A stretch of DNA of 52,542 nt from an uncultured Clostridia bacterium (GTDB lineage Bacteria; Bacillota; Clostridia; Christensenellales; CAG-314): NCBI GenBank assembly GCA_934203075.1, contig CAKPYT010000009.1, positions 1 to 52,542 on the forward strand, written 5' to 3'. Of the stretch, positions 23,867-32,032 are shown piece by piece (the stretch's first letter is position 1; every line of letters starts with the position of its first letter). Both the position numbers and the translations under genes were made by a program. The notes beneath the pieces are model-generated. The model had not been told where the DNA came from. It was given only the letters and a program-made list of their open reading frames with translations, and ran no database searches.

Positions 23867-24460
23867 ATGAAACGGATTAAAACGTTGATTTGCGCGTGCC
23901 TTGTGCTGATGTTTTGCGTCGCGACGATCGCCGTGGGAACGTATGCCTTGTTCAGTGATTCCGCAACGGTTTCGAATCATCTGCAGGCAGGCACGCTGGA
24001 GGCACAGCTGAAACGAATCGAAGGCGAAAAAGCGCTTTTGGATGCCAACGGAACTCTGCAGCGTACTACGCTTGCCGAAAAGGATTTTTCGGGGGAAACT
24101 TCCGAAAACATTTTTGGCCTTGCCTCTTCGGATTTGTTTGTGCCGAGCAGTTATTGCAGTGCAAAATTGCAATTGAAAAACAACGGCAGCATTCCGTTTT
24201 TGTATACCGTGGCAATTCGGTTGAACGGGCAAAGCAACGCCTTGGCGCAACAGCTGAAGGTGTATGTAAACGGGGAAGCGAAAGGAAAGCTTGCCGACTA
24301 CGCAGAGGAAGGAAAATTGCTCGGGGCCTCGCTTGGCAAAGGGCAATCCGTAGAGTTTACCGTTAAGGTAGAATTTGAATCCACCGGAACGAACGAAGCG
24401 CAAGGCGCCTCGGTGGATTTCGATTTATTGGTTACTGCAGTGCAGCAAACGATGGAATAA
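23867..24460 (+). CDS. SipW-dependent-type secreted cargo protein
   Basis: A 197-residue exported protein. The N-terminus (MKRIKTLICACLVLMFCVATIAVGTYALFSDS) is the classic SipW-type signal: basic start, hydrophobic core and a TYALFSD cleavage region, as in TasA and camelysin. The mature part has SNHLQAGTLEAQL right after the cleavage site, as TasA-type proteins do, then LFVPSSYCSAKLQLKNNGSIPFLYTVAI, the conserved 'N-N-G, partner strand' part, and a closing strand VDFDLLVTAVQQT. In Bacillus such proteins form extracellular fibres; a fibre subunit or fibre-associated protein is the likely role here. The TGA of the preceding gene ends one base before this ATG, so translation is coupled. It is the simplest, domain-only member of the three cargo proteins. 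Confidence 0.88.
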   Translation: MKRIKTLICACLVLMFCVATIAVGTYALFSDSATVSNHLQAGTLEAQLKRIEGEKALLDANGTLQRTTLAEKDFSGETSENIFGLASSDLFVPSSYCSAKLQLKNNGSIPFLYTVAIRLNGQSNALAQQLKVYVNGEAKGKLADYAEEGKLLGASLGKGQSVEFTVKVEFESTGTNEAQGASVDFDLLVTAVQQTME

Positions 24461-24475
24461 AAGGAGCAAACAGCG

Positions 24476-26659
24476 ATGAAATCAACAACTAAAGTGTGGT
24501 GGACCGCTCTTGTCGGCATCCTTCTGTGTTTCTGTTTGATGATAGGCTCCACCTTCGCATTGTTTTTATCCGAAAAGGAAGAAAACATCACCATCAATTC
24601 CGGTAAAGTGGAAGTCTTTACCACAGTGGAAAACATAAAAACAAAACAATTGGGCAGCGAGTACCTTGCGGGAACGGATCATCTGTCAAACGGCAGTGCG
24701 CAAATCGAGGGCAATACCATTGCTTTGCAGCGGCTGATCCCGGGGGACGGAGTTTCGTTCGATCTCGTGATGCGCAACGAAAGTAACGTCGGTGTGAAGT
24801 ATCGCCTCGGGTTCGAGGTGGAAACACCTGCAAACGAAACGGAAGAAAACAGCAAAAAACTGTTTTCCGGCTTGCAGTTCCGTGTGGAAGAGCAGGACGT
24901 CGCTGGCATCGTATACTACCGCTCGGCCTGGAAAGTGTGGGAGGACGGCTCGTTAAAGCAAACCGTAGTACTGGAATTGCCGGAATCGGCGGGAGCAGAG
25001 TATATGGACTTGTCCACCCTTGTGCGTTTTTCCGTGGAAGCGGTGCAGGGCAATGCCGACGTGACGGAAGGAGAAATCGTGCGTCGCTACGAGCAGGGCA
25101 CGACAGAGCCGGTGGACGGGGTCGTGCAGTTGGAAGCGGCCGGCGTAAAAGTGCAGGCTCCGGCGGAAGCGTTTGAAACCGGCACAAAGGAAGTTTCTCT
25201 TACAGTGGAAGAAAAGCCGGAATCGACTTCCGGGGTAGCGTTCCGTCTGGAGGGGACGAAAGCAAGATTGTTCGATATTCGCTTGTCGAACGTTTCCGAA
25301 GCGTATACGGGCGGAGCAATCCGGATTGCCGTGCCGGTGGAAAAAGAAGTGGAGAATCCGGAAGTTTATTGCGTAACCGGGGGCGCTCTGCAGGTATATT
25401 CCGCCGGGTGCGAACAAATCGACGGAAGGTTCTACGTCGTATTTTCCACATCGCAGCCGGCAGAGTATGTTGTGGCAAGTAAAGTCGCAATGCTGGTAAA
25501 CGATAACGGCACGCTGACGGCTTACGGAAATGCAGACGAAGCGGTCGGTGCGGTCAATGCAGCAGAAGGGGCCGTCTCCGCCACGGTGGTGAATTCCTCG
25601 AAACTGTCGCAGCAGACGGAAATCACCAATGCAAACGCCACGATCGATTTCAACGGAAATATCGTGACGGATCAAACCGGAAACCTTTTGAATACCTCTT
25701 CGGCAACCGCAAAAGGACTGCCGGCAATGCATGGAGATTCGTGCGGCTGGCAGACGATGGAGGACGCGTTGGAGCAGGCGGTAAGCGGCGAAACCATCAC
25801 GTTGCTGCAAAACGTCTCCTGGACGAAAACCAACAACTACACGCATGAGGGACTGGTTGCGGATAACGTCACCGTCGATCTGAACGGTCACACGATGGAA
25901 GTTTGCGAAGTGATGAGTTTATCGTATCACAAACATAACTATATCACGGCAGAAAACTATGCTGAATACGGAGTAGGCGAAGAATATATCGGCTACCTGC
26001 TCGGCATCGATGCCTACGGACGAACCGTCACTTTGAAAAACGGTACGTTGTCCTTTACGGGCAACGCGCGCCTGCGGTTCGATTATCAAAAAGACGAGGC
26101 GGATTCCAGACCTTTGGCAACGTTCGAAAACGTGAACTTCGTAGGAGAAAATAACCAAAGTGTTCTGCAAACGTACAGCAACGGCGCAACGAACCGTCCG
26201 CAGTTCCGTTTTGTGAATTGCAGTTGGAGCAACGCCTCGATGGAATTCGGCAGCGCCAGCGGGCAATATGCGTACGACGTTTCTTTTGAGGGCTGCACAC
26301 TGGAAAGCACGGTCGGCCTGTCCAACGGCAAGGGGCTGGTGAATTTCGGCCACGGCATTCTCGGCACGGTTGCCGTCAAAGAGACTTCGTTCAGCTATAC
26401 CACCAAAGGGAATTGGTGTTACGCACTCTGCGTGAACGGGCAAGGCGCCGTTTCGATGGAAGCAACGAACGTTCGCCTGAATGCCGTTTACGCCACCGAC
26501 GTAACCTCGGGCGGACAATTCGTCAACAGTGATGCCAACGTGTATTTCACAAAAGCGGACGGCTGCGAATGGATCGTTAACGGAACAGCCATGACCCCCG
26601 TTCTGGAAGCCGACGAAAGCGGTTCTTCCAGATTGACCGGTTGGGCAGATGCACAATAG
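24476..26659 (+). CDS. Large secreted TasA-like / beta-helix protein 1
   Basis: A 727-residue surface protein. Signal of SipW type at residues 1 to about 33 (MIGSTFALFLSEKEE), a TasA-like domain to about 215 (INSGKVEV, IALQRLIPGDGVSFDL, VKYRLGFEVETP, LVRFSVEAVQGNA), a middle beta-sandwich (about 225-340), then a right-handed-beta-helix-like region (about 410-700) with repeated VTVDLNGHTMEV, TVTLKNGTLSFTG and FENVNFVGENNQ strands. No LPxTG, SLH or other wall anchor is visible at the C-terminus (RLTGWADAQ). Beta helices in such proteins often bind or cut glycans, but no catalytic residues can be assigned. AAAGGAGCAA precedes ATG 24476. Its N-terminal half is a paralogue of the next gene. Confidence 0.85.
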   Translation: MKSTTKVWWTALVGILLCFCLMIGSTFALFLSEKEENITINSGKVEVFTTVENIKTKQLGSEYLAGTDHLSNGSAQIEGNTIALQRLIPGDGVSFDLVMRNESNVGVKYRLGFEVETPANETEENSKKLFSGLQFRVEEQDVAGIVYYRSAWKVWEDGSLKQTVVLELPESAGAEYMDLSTLVRFSVEAVQGNADVTEGEIVRRYEQGTTEPVDGVVQLEAAGVKVQAPAEAFETGTKEVSLTVEEKPESTSGVAFRLEGTKARLFDIRLSNVSEAYTGGAIRIAVPVEKEVENPEVYCVTGGALQVYSAGCEQIDGRFYVVFSTSQPAEYVVASKVAMLVNDNGTLTAYGNADEAVGAVNAAEGAVSATVVNSSKLSQQTEITNANATIDFNGNIVTDQTGNLLNTSSATAKGLPAMHGDSCGWQTMEDALEQAVSGETITLLQNVSWTKTNNYTHEGLVADNVTVDLNGHTMEVCEVMSLSYHKHNYITAENYAEYGVGEEYIGYLLGIDAYGRTVTLKNGTLSFTGNARLRFDYQKDEADSRPLATFENVNFVGENNQSVLQTYSNGATNRPQFRFVNCSWSNASMEFGSASGQYAYDVSFEGCTLESTVGLSNGKGLVNFGHGILGTVAVKETSFSYTTKGNWCYALCVNGQGAVSMEATNVRLNAVYATDVTSGGQFVNSDANVYFTKADGCEWIVNGTAMTPVLEADESGSSRLTGWADAQ

Positions 26660-26678
26660 AGGGGAGGAAAAGAATCCT

Positions 26679-29600
26679 ATGAAACGAAAAAATGTTTTCA
26701 TCAGTGCGTTGCTGGGCATAACGCTGTGCCTGGTTCTGATGGCGGGGGCAACGTTTGCATTGTTCCTGACGGAATCGCACGTCGATGCGGGATTGACGAC
26801 CGGTAAAATCGAACTGAAAGCGATGGTCTCTGCAGTGGAAGTGTATTCTCCGTCCTGGATCGGCGAAGACGGTTCGATTCTGGACCCGACAAACGGCGCA
26901 AATACAGAAACAAATACCTTTAAAAACGGCGGGAGTGCCACAGTGGATGCTTCCGGACAGACCTTGGCACTGCAAGGTGTTTCGGGAGGGGATCAGGCAA
27001 CGTTCACCCTGTCAGTAAAAAATAACAGCACCATCCACATTCGTTATCGTGTCGTTTTGCAGTGTCAGACGCCGAACGGCATTGCGGAAGAGGAATCCAA
27101 ATTCCTGTTCAGCAAATTGAACGTTACGTATGCGGGCGCTACCCGCAGCGGCATTGTTTACTACGCTTCCGAGTGGAAAGACCTCGCGGCACAGGCGGAA
27201 ATTGCGGATGAAACCGTTTCCGTCGCGTTGCCGGCAACGGCGGATGCTGCCTGCTTCGGCAAAACAACCGCTTTGCGTTATTCCGTCGAAGCGGTGCAAA
27301 GCAACGTATTGACCACGGGGACGGAAGAGGTTCGTTACTATACCGTAACGGAAGAACCCGTCACCGGTTCGGACGTGGTGCTGGAAAACTCCATGGGCGG
27401 CGGAAACGTGCGCGTGGTTGTTCCTGCAGACGCAGTGGAGGCAAGTGCATCTTCTTTACAGTTGACGATTGAACAAGTGGAAGAAACTTCCGCAACCGGC
27501 GTGCAGGTCAAAGCGGACGAATTGGCAACCTATTATGAAGTGAAAGTCCACGGAGCAACCGAAGCGACCGCTGCCAACCCCTTCCAGTTGGGGATGTTCA
27601 TCGGCAAGCAGTTGCAGGACGTGGTACTGTATCATAAAGGCGAAGCAATGACCAGAAACGATACGGCGACTTCGGTGGAAGAACTTGCCGCAAACGAATT
27701 TTTCTACGACGCAACAAGCGGCTACGTATACGGCAAAACGCTTTCGTTCAGTCCGTTCGACGTAGTTTGCCTCATGCCGAAAGCAATGGTCGGTTCGGTC
27801 GCCTATTACGATAAAGACAGTGCGCAGCAAGCGGTGGACGCGGCTCGCCTTGCGAACGAAACGTCCGAACAAAAAACGGAAATTATCATTTACTACTACG
27901 AAGCTACGGTCAACGGTAAAAAATACGTGTCCGCAGATGCGGCAAACGAGGCTGCAGATGGCAGCGAAGTGGTCGAAAACGTCGCGGCCTATCTGGTTCG
28001 CCTGAACGGCAAAGGGTATTTCGACTTGGAAAAAGCGATGACAGACGCAAAGAACGACTCTGTCATTCAGTTGGTGAAGGACGTTAAACTGAGCTCTCCT
28101 CTGTTGTTCTTTAAGGTAAGATCCACCGTAACTCTGGATTTGAACGGCAAAACGCTCTCTTCCGATGCGGCAAGAGCAGTGGAACTGAAAGGCGGTACGC
28201 TGGTCGTGAAAAACGGTAACGTTCTGGCGACAAACGAAGCGTTCAAAGTGCTGGGAACAACGGCGAGACCCACCAAACTCGTGTTGGAAGAATCGCTGAA
28301 CGTCGTTTCCGAAACGGATTGCTGTATTTATATTTACGGCCTCGGTTCCGAAGCGGAAACGAGCGCGAATTTGCATTCCAAAGGCGTATATGCACCGATT
28401 CAGGGGCAGGGCTCTAAGGGCAACGGCGTAAAAGCCATTACCGTAAACGGCGGTAACATTCTGGCGGATTCCGGCGCGGCAATCTATCTGCCGAACAGCG
28501 GTGTTTACACCTTTAACGGTGGTGTGATTTCCGGCGACGGAGCCTTGTACGTGAAATGCGGCACGCTGAATATTAACGGCGGCAAGTTTATCTCTACCAA
28601 GGCAGAAAGAACGGAGTATACCTATAACGGCAACGGTTGCGATCTCACGGGGGACGCGGTTATCATCGACGCATGCGATTATCCCGCACAGAACCCGATC
28701 GTCAACATCACGGGCGGCGAATTTGTCGTGACGGCAAGCGGATGCTCCGGCATTGCCTACTATCGCAGATATTGCGACCAGACGGCAACCATCACCAACA
28801 CGACGCAGCAAGAAATCACGGAAACGAAAATCCACGACTATGTAAACGGTGTTTGCAGCAAGTGCGGGGAAGTGCAGGAAGGGCTTGAGGCTGTCGTCGG
28901 GGAAGGAACTTCGGCAAAAGCCTACGCAACGTTGGCAGAAGCCGTGGCAAACGCCGGCGGAACGGTCACGATCAAACTCATGCAGGATGTGACCCTTTCG
29001 GAATGCCTCTCGATTGCGGACGAAACCAAAGAAATCACGTTAGACCTGAACGGTAAAAAAATTCATGCAACCGCATCCAAGGCAATCGAATTGAACGGAG
29101 GCACTCTGACGCTGAAAAACGGTTCGATCGAAGCGGAAGAAGCCGCCCTGCGCGTCATCGGAGACGGCGCGGACGGGCAGGCAGTTGCCAGCAAAATGGT
29201 TCTGGCGTCGGATCTGAACGTTCGGTCGAACAGCATGTATTGCGTGTTTGTGCGGGGGCCGGGTGCGGAACTCGTAACGGCGGCAAATCTCACGAACGAT
29301 TCCGTTTATGCAACGATTCAGGGGAACGGCCAAGCAAAATATGCCGTAAAATCCATCACGATTACCGGCGGTAAAATCGAAAATCTCAAAAACGCGGCAA
29401 TGTATCTTCCGAACGGCGGGGAAGTGAATATCTCCGGCGGGGAGATTGTCGGTTCCTCCGCACTGTATCTGAAGAGTGGCATCGTAACGATCACGGGCGG
29501 AAAATTCGTTGCCACCAAGACCCCGGCAGAGGACTATCAATATAACAGCAACGGAGCCAACATCACCGGCGACGCCGTAGTGATCGATGCATGCGGTTAT

Positions 29601-29756
29601 CCGGGCGGAAATCCGCAGGTGACGATTCGCGGCGGAGAATTTATCGCGGCAAGTGAAACGGCAAAAGGGATTGCGTACTACAGCTACAAGGGCAACGAAG
29701 CGACCATTGTAAACGAAACGCAGTATGAAATTGTAAAGTGCGAGGTAGGCGCTTAA
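26679..29756 (+). CDS. Large secreted TasA-like / duplicated beta-helix protein 2
   Basis: A 1025-residue surface protein with the same plan as its neighbour: SipW-type signal (MAGATFALFLTES, about residues 20-32), TasA-like domain (TTGKIELKA, LALQGVSGGDQATFTL, IHIRYRVVLQCQTPNG, ALRYSVEAVQSN), a middle sandwich, then two copies of a roughly 280-residue beta-helix module (about 441-725 and 746-1020). Between them is a small HDYVNGVCSKCGE motif, a Cys pair likely to bind metal or form a disulphide. Repeated VNGG/ITGG turns (ITVNGGNI, LNINGGKF, VNITGGEF) mark the helix coils. No wall anchor is seen. ATG 26679 with GGGGAGGAAA upstream is preferred over an ATG at 26649 that overlaps the previous gene. 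A strong terminator follows. Confidence 0.87.
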   Translation: MKRKNVFISALLGITLCLVLMAGATFALFLTESHVDAGLTTGKIELKAMVSAVEVYSPSWIGEDGSILDPTNGANTETNTFKNGGSATVDASGQTLALQGVSGGDQATFTLSVKNNSTIHIRYRVVLQCQTPNGIAEEESKFLFSKLNVTYAGATRSGIVYYASEWKDLAAQAEIADETVSVALPATADAACFGKTTALRYSVEAVQSNVLTTGTEEVRYYTVTEEPVTGSDVVLENSMGGGNVRVVVPADAVEASASSLQLTIEQVEETSATGVQVKADELATYYEVKVHGATEATAANPFQLGMFIGKQLQDVVLYHKGEAMTRNDTATSVEELAANEFFYDATSGYVYGKTLSFSPFDVVCLMPKAMVGSVAYYDKDSAQQAVDAARLANETSEQKTEIIIYYYEATVNGKKYVSADAANEAADGSEVVENVAAYLVRLNGKGYFDLEKAMTDAKNDSVIQLVKDVKLSSPLLFFKVRSTVTLDLNGKTLSSDAARAVELKGGTLVVKNGNVLATNEAFKVLGTTARPTKLVLEESLNVVSETDCCIYIYGLGSEAETSANLHSKGVYAPIQGQGSKGNGVKAITVNGGNILADSGAAIYLPNSGVYTFNGGVISGDGALYVKCGTLNINGGKFISTKAERTEYTYNGNGCDLTGDAVIIDACDYPAQNPIVNITGGEFVVTASGCSGIAYYRRYCDQTATITNTTQQEITETKIHDYVNGVCSKCGEVQEGLEAVVGEGTSAKAYATLAEAVANAGGTVTIKLMQDVTLSECLSIADETKEITLDLNGKKIHATASKAIELNGGTLTLKNGSIEAEEAALRVIGDGADGQAVASKMVLASDLNVRSNSMYCVFVRGPGAELVTAANLTNDSVYATIQGNGQAKYAVKSITITGGKIENLKNAAMYLPNGGEVNISGGEIVGSSALYLKSGIVTITGGKFVATKTPAEDYQYNSNGANITGDAVVIDACGYPGGNPQVTIRGGEFIAASETAKGIAYYSYKGNEATIVNETQYEIVKCEVGA
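28003..29740 (+). repeat. Tandem duplication of a beta-helix module inside protein 2
   Basis: Segments encoded at about 28003-28850 and 28912-29740 share order and wording: VTLDLNGKTL vs ITLDLNGKKI; LKGGTLVVKNGNV vs LNGGTLTLKNGSI; AIYLPNSGVYTFNGG vs AMYLPNGGEVNISGG; GDAVIIDACDYPAQNP vs GDAVVIDACGYPGGNP; GIAYYRR vs GIAYYSY. The DNA has diverged considerably, so the duplication is not recent. Confidence 0.85.
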
Positions 29757-29875
29757 TTCCAACGCCCGAAGGAAACAATTCCGCAAAACGGAAGATCTTC
29801 CGAAAGCATTTCCCGGGGCGCTGCAAAATTCTCGCACCGGGCGAAATAAAATCGTTTCGGATAAAACGACCAAAG

Positions 29876-29906
29876 AAAAGGAGAACGCATAGCGTTCTCC
29901 TTTTTT
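29876..29906. terminator. Terminator after the surface-protein operon, probably bidirectional
   Basis: AAAAGGAGAACGC (29876-29888), loop ATA, GCGTTCTCCTTTT (29892-29904) then TT: a perfect 13-bp stem. Read leftward it is followed by CTTTGG, so it may also stop pyrG transcripts 110 bases beyond the pyrG stop. Confidence 0.95.
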
Positions 29907-30014
29907 CTTTTGCGTTCTTTCCGAAAGCGTTCTTACATGGGTGAAAATTCTTTTCTGCCCGCTTCCGAAGCACAATTCTTTCGGGAAACGATTTGTTTTC
30001 GAAAACGTAACGTA

Positions 30015-31631
30015 CTAGTTCGTTTCGGCTTTTTCGTGTTGTTCTTTGCTGGCTTTAACAAAAGCAACGAACAGCGGATGCGGATGCGTGGGGCGGCTTT
30101 TCAGTTCCGGATGGAACTGAACGCCCAAAAAGAAGGGGTGATCTTTCACTTCGATCGTTTCCACAATGTTTTTTTGTTCTTCCGTACCGGAGACAACCAA
30201 CCCGCATTTTTCCAAAGCCGCACGATATTCGTTGTTAAACTCGTAACGGTGACGATGTCGCTCGCTTACCGTCGGTGTGCCGTATGCTTTTTGCATCAAG
30301 GTGCCGTCTTTTACGTTGCAGACGTAGGCACCCAGGCGCATTGTTCCCCCCTTGGATTTGTTTTGCTGATCCGGCATCAGATCTATGACGCAATGCGGAG
30401 CGTTTTCATCAAACTCGCGTGAGGTTGCGTCGGCGAGGCCGAGCACGTCTCTTGCATATTCAATGACGGCGATTTGCATCCCCAGACAAATGCCAAAATA
30501 GGGGATTTTGTGCATACGCGCATACTTGCATGCCAGAATTTTCCCTTCCGTTCCGCGCTGCCCGAAGCCGCCGGGGACGAGAATTCCGTCTGCGTTTTTC
30601 AAAATACGTTCGGCAGCCTGATCGCTGTCGATCGTTTCGGATTCGATCCAATGCAGTTTCACATGGCAGCCGTTTTCATAACCCGCGTGGTTCAACGCTT
30701 CCACGATCGAAAGGTAGGAGTCCCTCAGTTTGCAGTATTTTCCGACGATCGCGATGTTCACGTCGCCTTTGCGTTCACGCATTTTAGCGAGCATGGCGTC
30801 CCATTCCGAAAAATCGATGGGGCGTGCGTCCATCCCGAGTTCGCGCAGGGCAATGGCATCCAGTTTGCGTTCAAACAGATCGTGCGGGCAATCGTATAAA
30901 TCCGGCAGGGTAACGTCGTTGATGACGCAATCCGGCTTGACGTTGCAGTGCATGGCGATTTTTTCCAGCAGGGCTTCTTCCAGGGCGGTATCCGAACGGG
31001 CAATGATAATGTTGGGGCGAATCCCCAAACTTTGCAGTTCTTTTACGGAGTGCTGCGCCGGTTTGCTTTTGTATTCTTCCGAACCGGTGATGTACGGAAC
31101 CAAACAAACGTGAATAAACAGGCAGTTCTCCAGGCCGACTTCCAAAGAGAATTGGCGAATGCTTTCGATAAAGGGCTGACTCTCGATGTCGCCGATGGTC
31201 CCGCCGATTTCCGTAATGAGAATATCCGGCCGGTTGGTTTCTACGTTGCCGCGGATGAATTCTTTAATTTCGTTGGTGACGTGCGGAATAATCTGAACGG
31301 TTTTTCCCAGGTACGCACCCTGACGTTCTTTCGTCAGGACGTTCCAATAAATTCTTCCGCTTGTGATGTTGGAAAAGCGATTCAGATTGATATCGATAAA
31401 CCGTTCGTAGTGTCCCAGGTCCAGATCCGTCTCCATGCCGTCGTCCGTCACGAAAACTTCACCGTGTTCGTTCGGATTCATCGTGCCGGGGTCAACGTTC
31501 AGATACGGGTCGAATTTTTCCACAAAAATGTTGTAGCCCCGCATCTTTAATAGCCTGCCCAAACTTGCCGCAACAATGCCTTTGCCTAAACCGGAAACGA
31601 CTCCGCCGGTTACGAAAATGTACTTGGTCAT
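30015..31631 (-). CDS. pyrG: CTP synthase
   Basis: A 538-residue CTP synthase, converting UTP to CTP with ATP and glutamine in the cytosol. The synthetase domain begins MTKYIFVTGGVVSGLGKGI and shows GTMNPNEHGEVFVTDDGMETDLDLGHYERF and ITEIGGTIGDIES; the glutamine amidotransferase domain shows the oxyanion strand PGGFGQRG, the nucleophile in FGICLGMQ, and the catalytic HPE in GVQFHPEL. Length is normal (about 535). The start is ATG 31631, with GGAGGA 10-15 bases before it; the longer open frame to 32105 crosses the promoter and is not used. The leader contains an attenuator-like hairpin. Confidence 0.97.
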   Translation of the reverse strand: MTKYIFVTGGVVSGLGKGIVAASLGRLLKMRGYNIFVEKFDPYLNVDPGTMNPNEHGEVFVTDDGMETDLDLGHYERFIDINLNRFSNITSGRIYWNVLTKERQGAYLGKTVQIIPHVTNEIKEFIRGNVETNRPDILITEIGGTIGDIESQPFIESIRQFSLEVGLENCLFIHVCLVPYITGSEEYKSKPAQHSVKELQSLGIRPNIIIARSDTALEEALLEKIAMHCNVKPDCVINDVTLPDLYDCPHDLFERKLDAIALRELGMDARPIDFSEWDAMLAKMRERKGDVNIAIVGKYCKLRDSYLSIVEALNHAGYENGCHVKLHWIESETIDSDQAAERILKNADGILVPGGFGQRGTEGKILACKYARMHKIPYFGICLGMQIAVIEYARDVLGLADATSREFDENAPHCVIDLMPDQQNKSKGGTMRLGAYVCNVKDGTLMQKAYGTPTVSERHRHRYEFNNEYRAALEKCGLVVSGTEEQKNIVETIEVKDHPFFLGVQFHPELKSRPTHPHPLFVAFVKASKEQHEKAETN

Positions 31632-31663
31632 CTCTCTGCTCCTCCGTATCACACCGTAAAAGT

Positions 31664-31716
31664 AAAAAAAGAGTTTTTTTTTGAGGGAACAGCCTGGCTC
31701 CTCGCAAAAAAACTCT
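31664..31716 (-). promoter_or_regulatory. Attenuator-like hairpin in the pyrG leader
   Basis: On the leftward transcript AGAGTTTTTTT (31706-31716) pairs with AAAAAAACTCT (31670-31680 region), with an inner GAGG/CCTC pairing, and is followed by seven U. It starts about 15 bases after the predicted RNA start. Bacillus and Lactococcus pyrG are controlled by a leader terminator sensitive to CTP; this one lacks the typical GGGC start, so the mechanism may differ. Confidence 0.65.
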
Positions 31717-31737
31717 ATCTGTAAATTTAACTTTGCA

Positions 31738-31766
31738 ATCATAGCACAACGCGGCCCCGATTGCAA
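31738..31766 (-). promoter_or_regulatory. pyrG promoter
   Basis: Read leftward: -35 TTGCAA (31761-31766), 17-base spacer, -10 TATGAT (31738-31743) with TGC before it. Upstream, 31767-31984 holds no gene; a small stem GTGCG/CGCAC is the only visible structure. Confidence 0.75.
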
Positions 31767-31984
31767 GTTTTTTTGCGAAATTTCAGAAAAAAAGGAGTGC
31801 GATTTTTCAACGCACCTTTGGATTTTCCCCGAAGCGCCGGAATCGGGCGGCGGACAGGAGGGAGGAATCTGTCTCCGGATGGGAAAATTTCGTTTTCTTG
31901 TGCCGCAGCCGAGCGCAGAGGGCGGAGTTTCGGGTGAAGGGCAGAGGCGAAAGCGCAGGACGGGAACAGGGGACGGGGAAAAAT

Positions 31985-32017
31985 AAAAAACGGAACCGCA
32001 GGGAACGGTTCCGTTTT
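31985..32017 (-). terminator. Terminator of the acyltransferase gene
   Basis: AAAACGGAACCG (31987-31998) pairs with CGGTTCCGTTTT (32006-32017); read leftward it ends in a T run. Confidence 0.9.
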
Positions 32018-32032
32018 CGTTATTTTGTTTGC

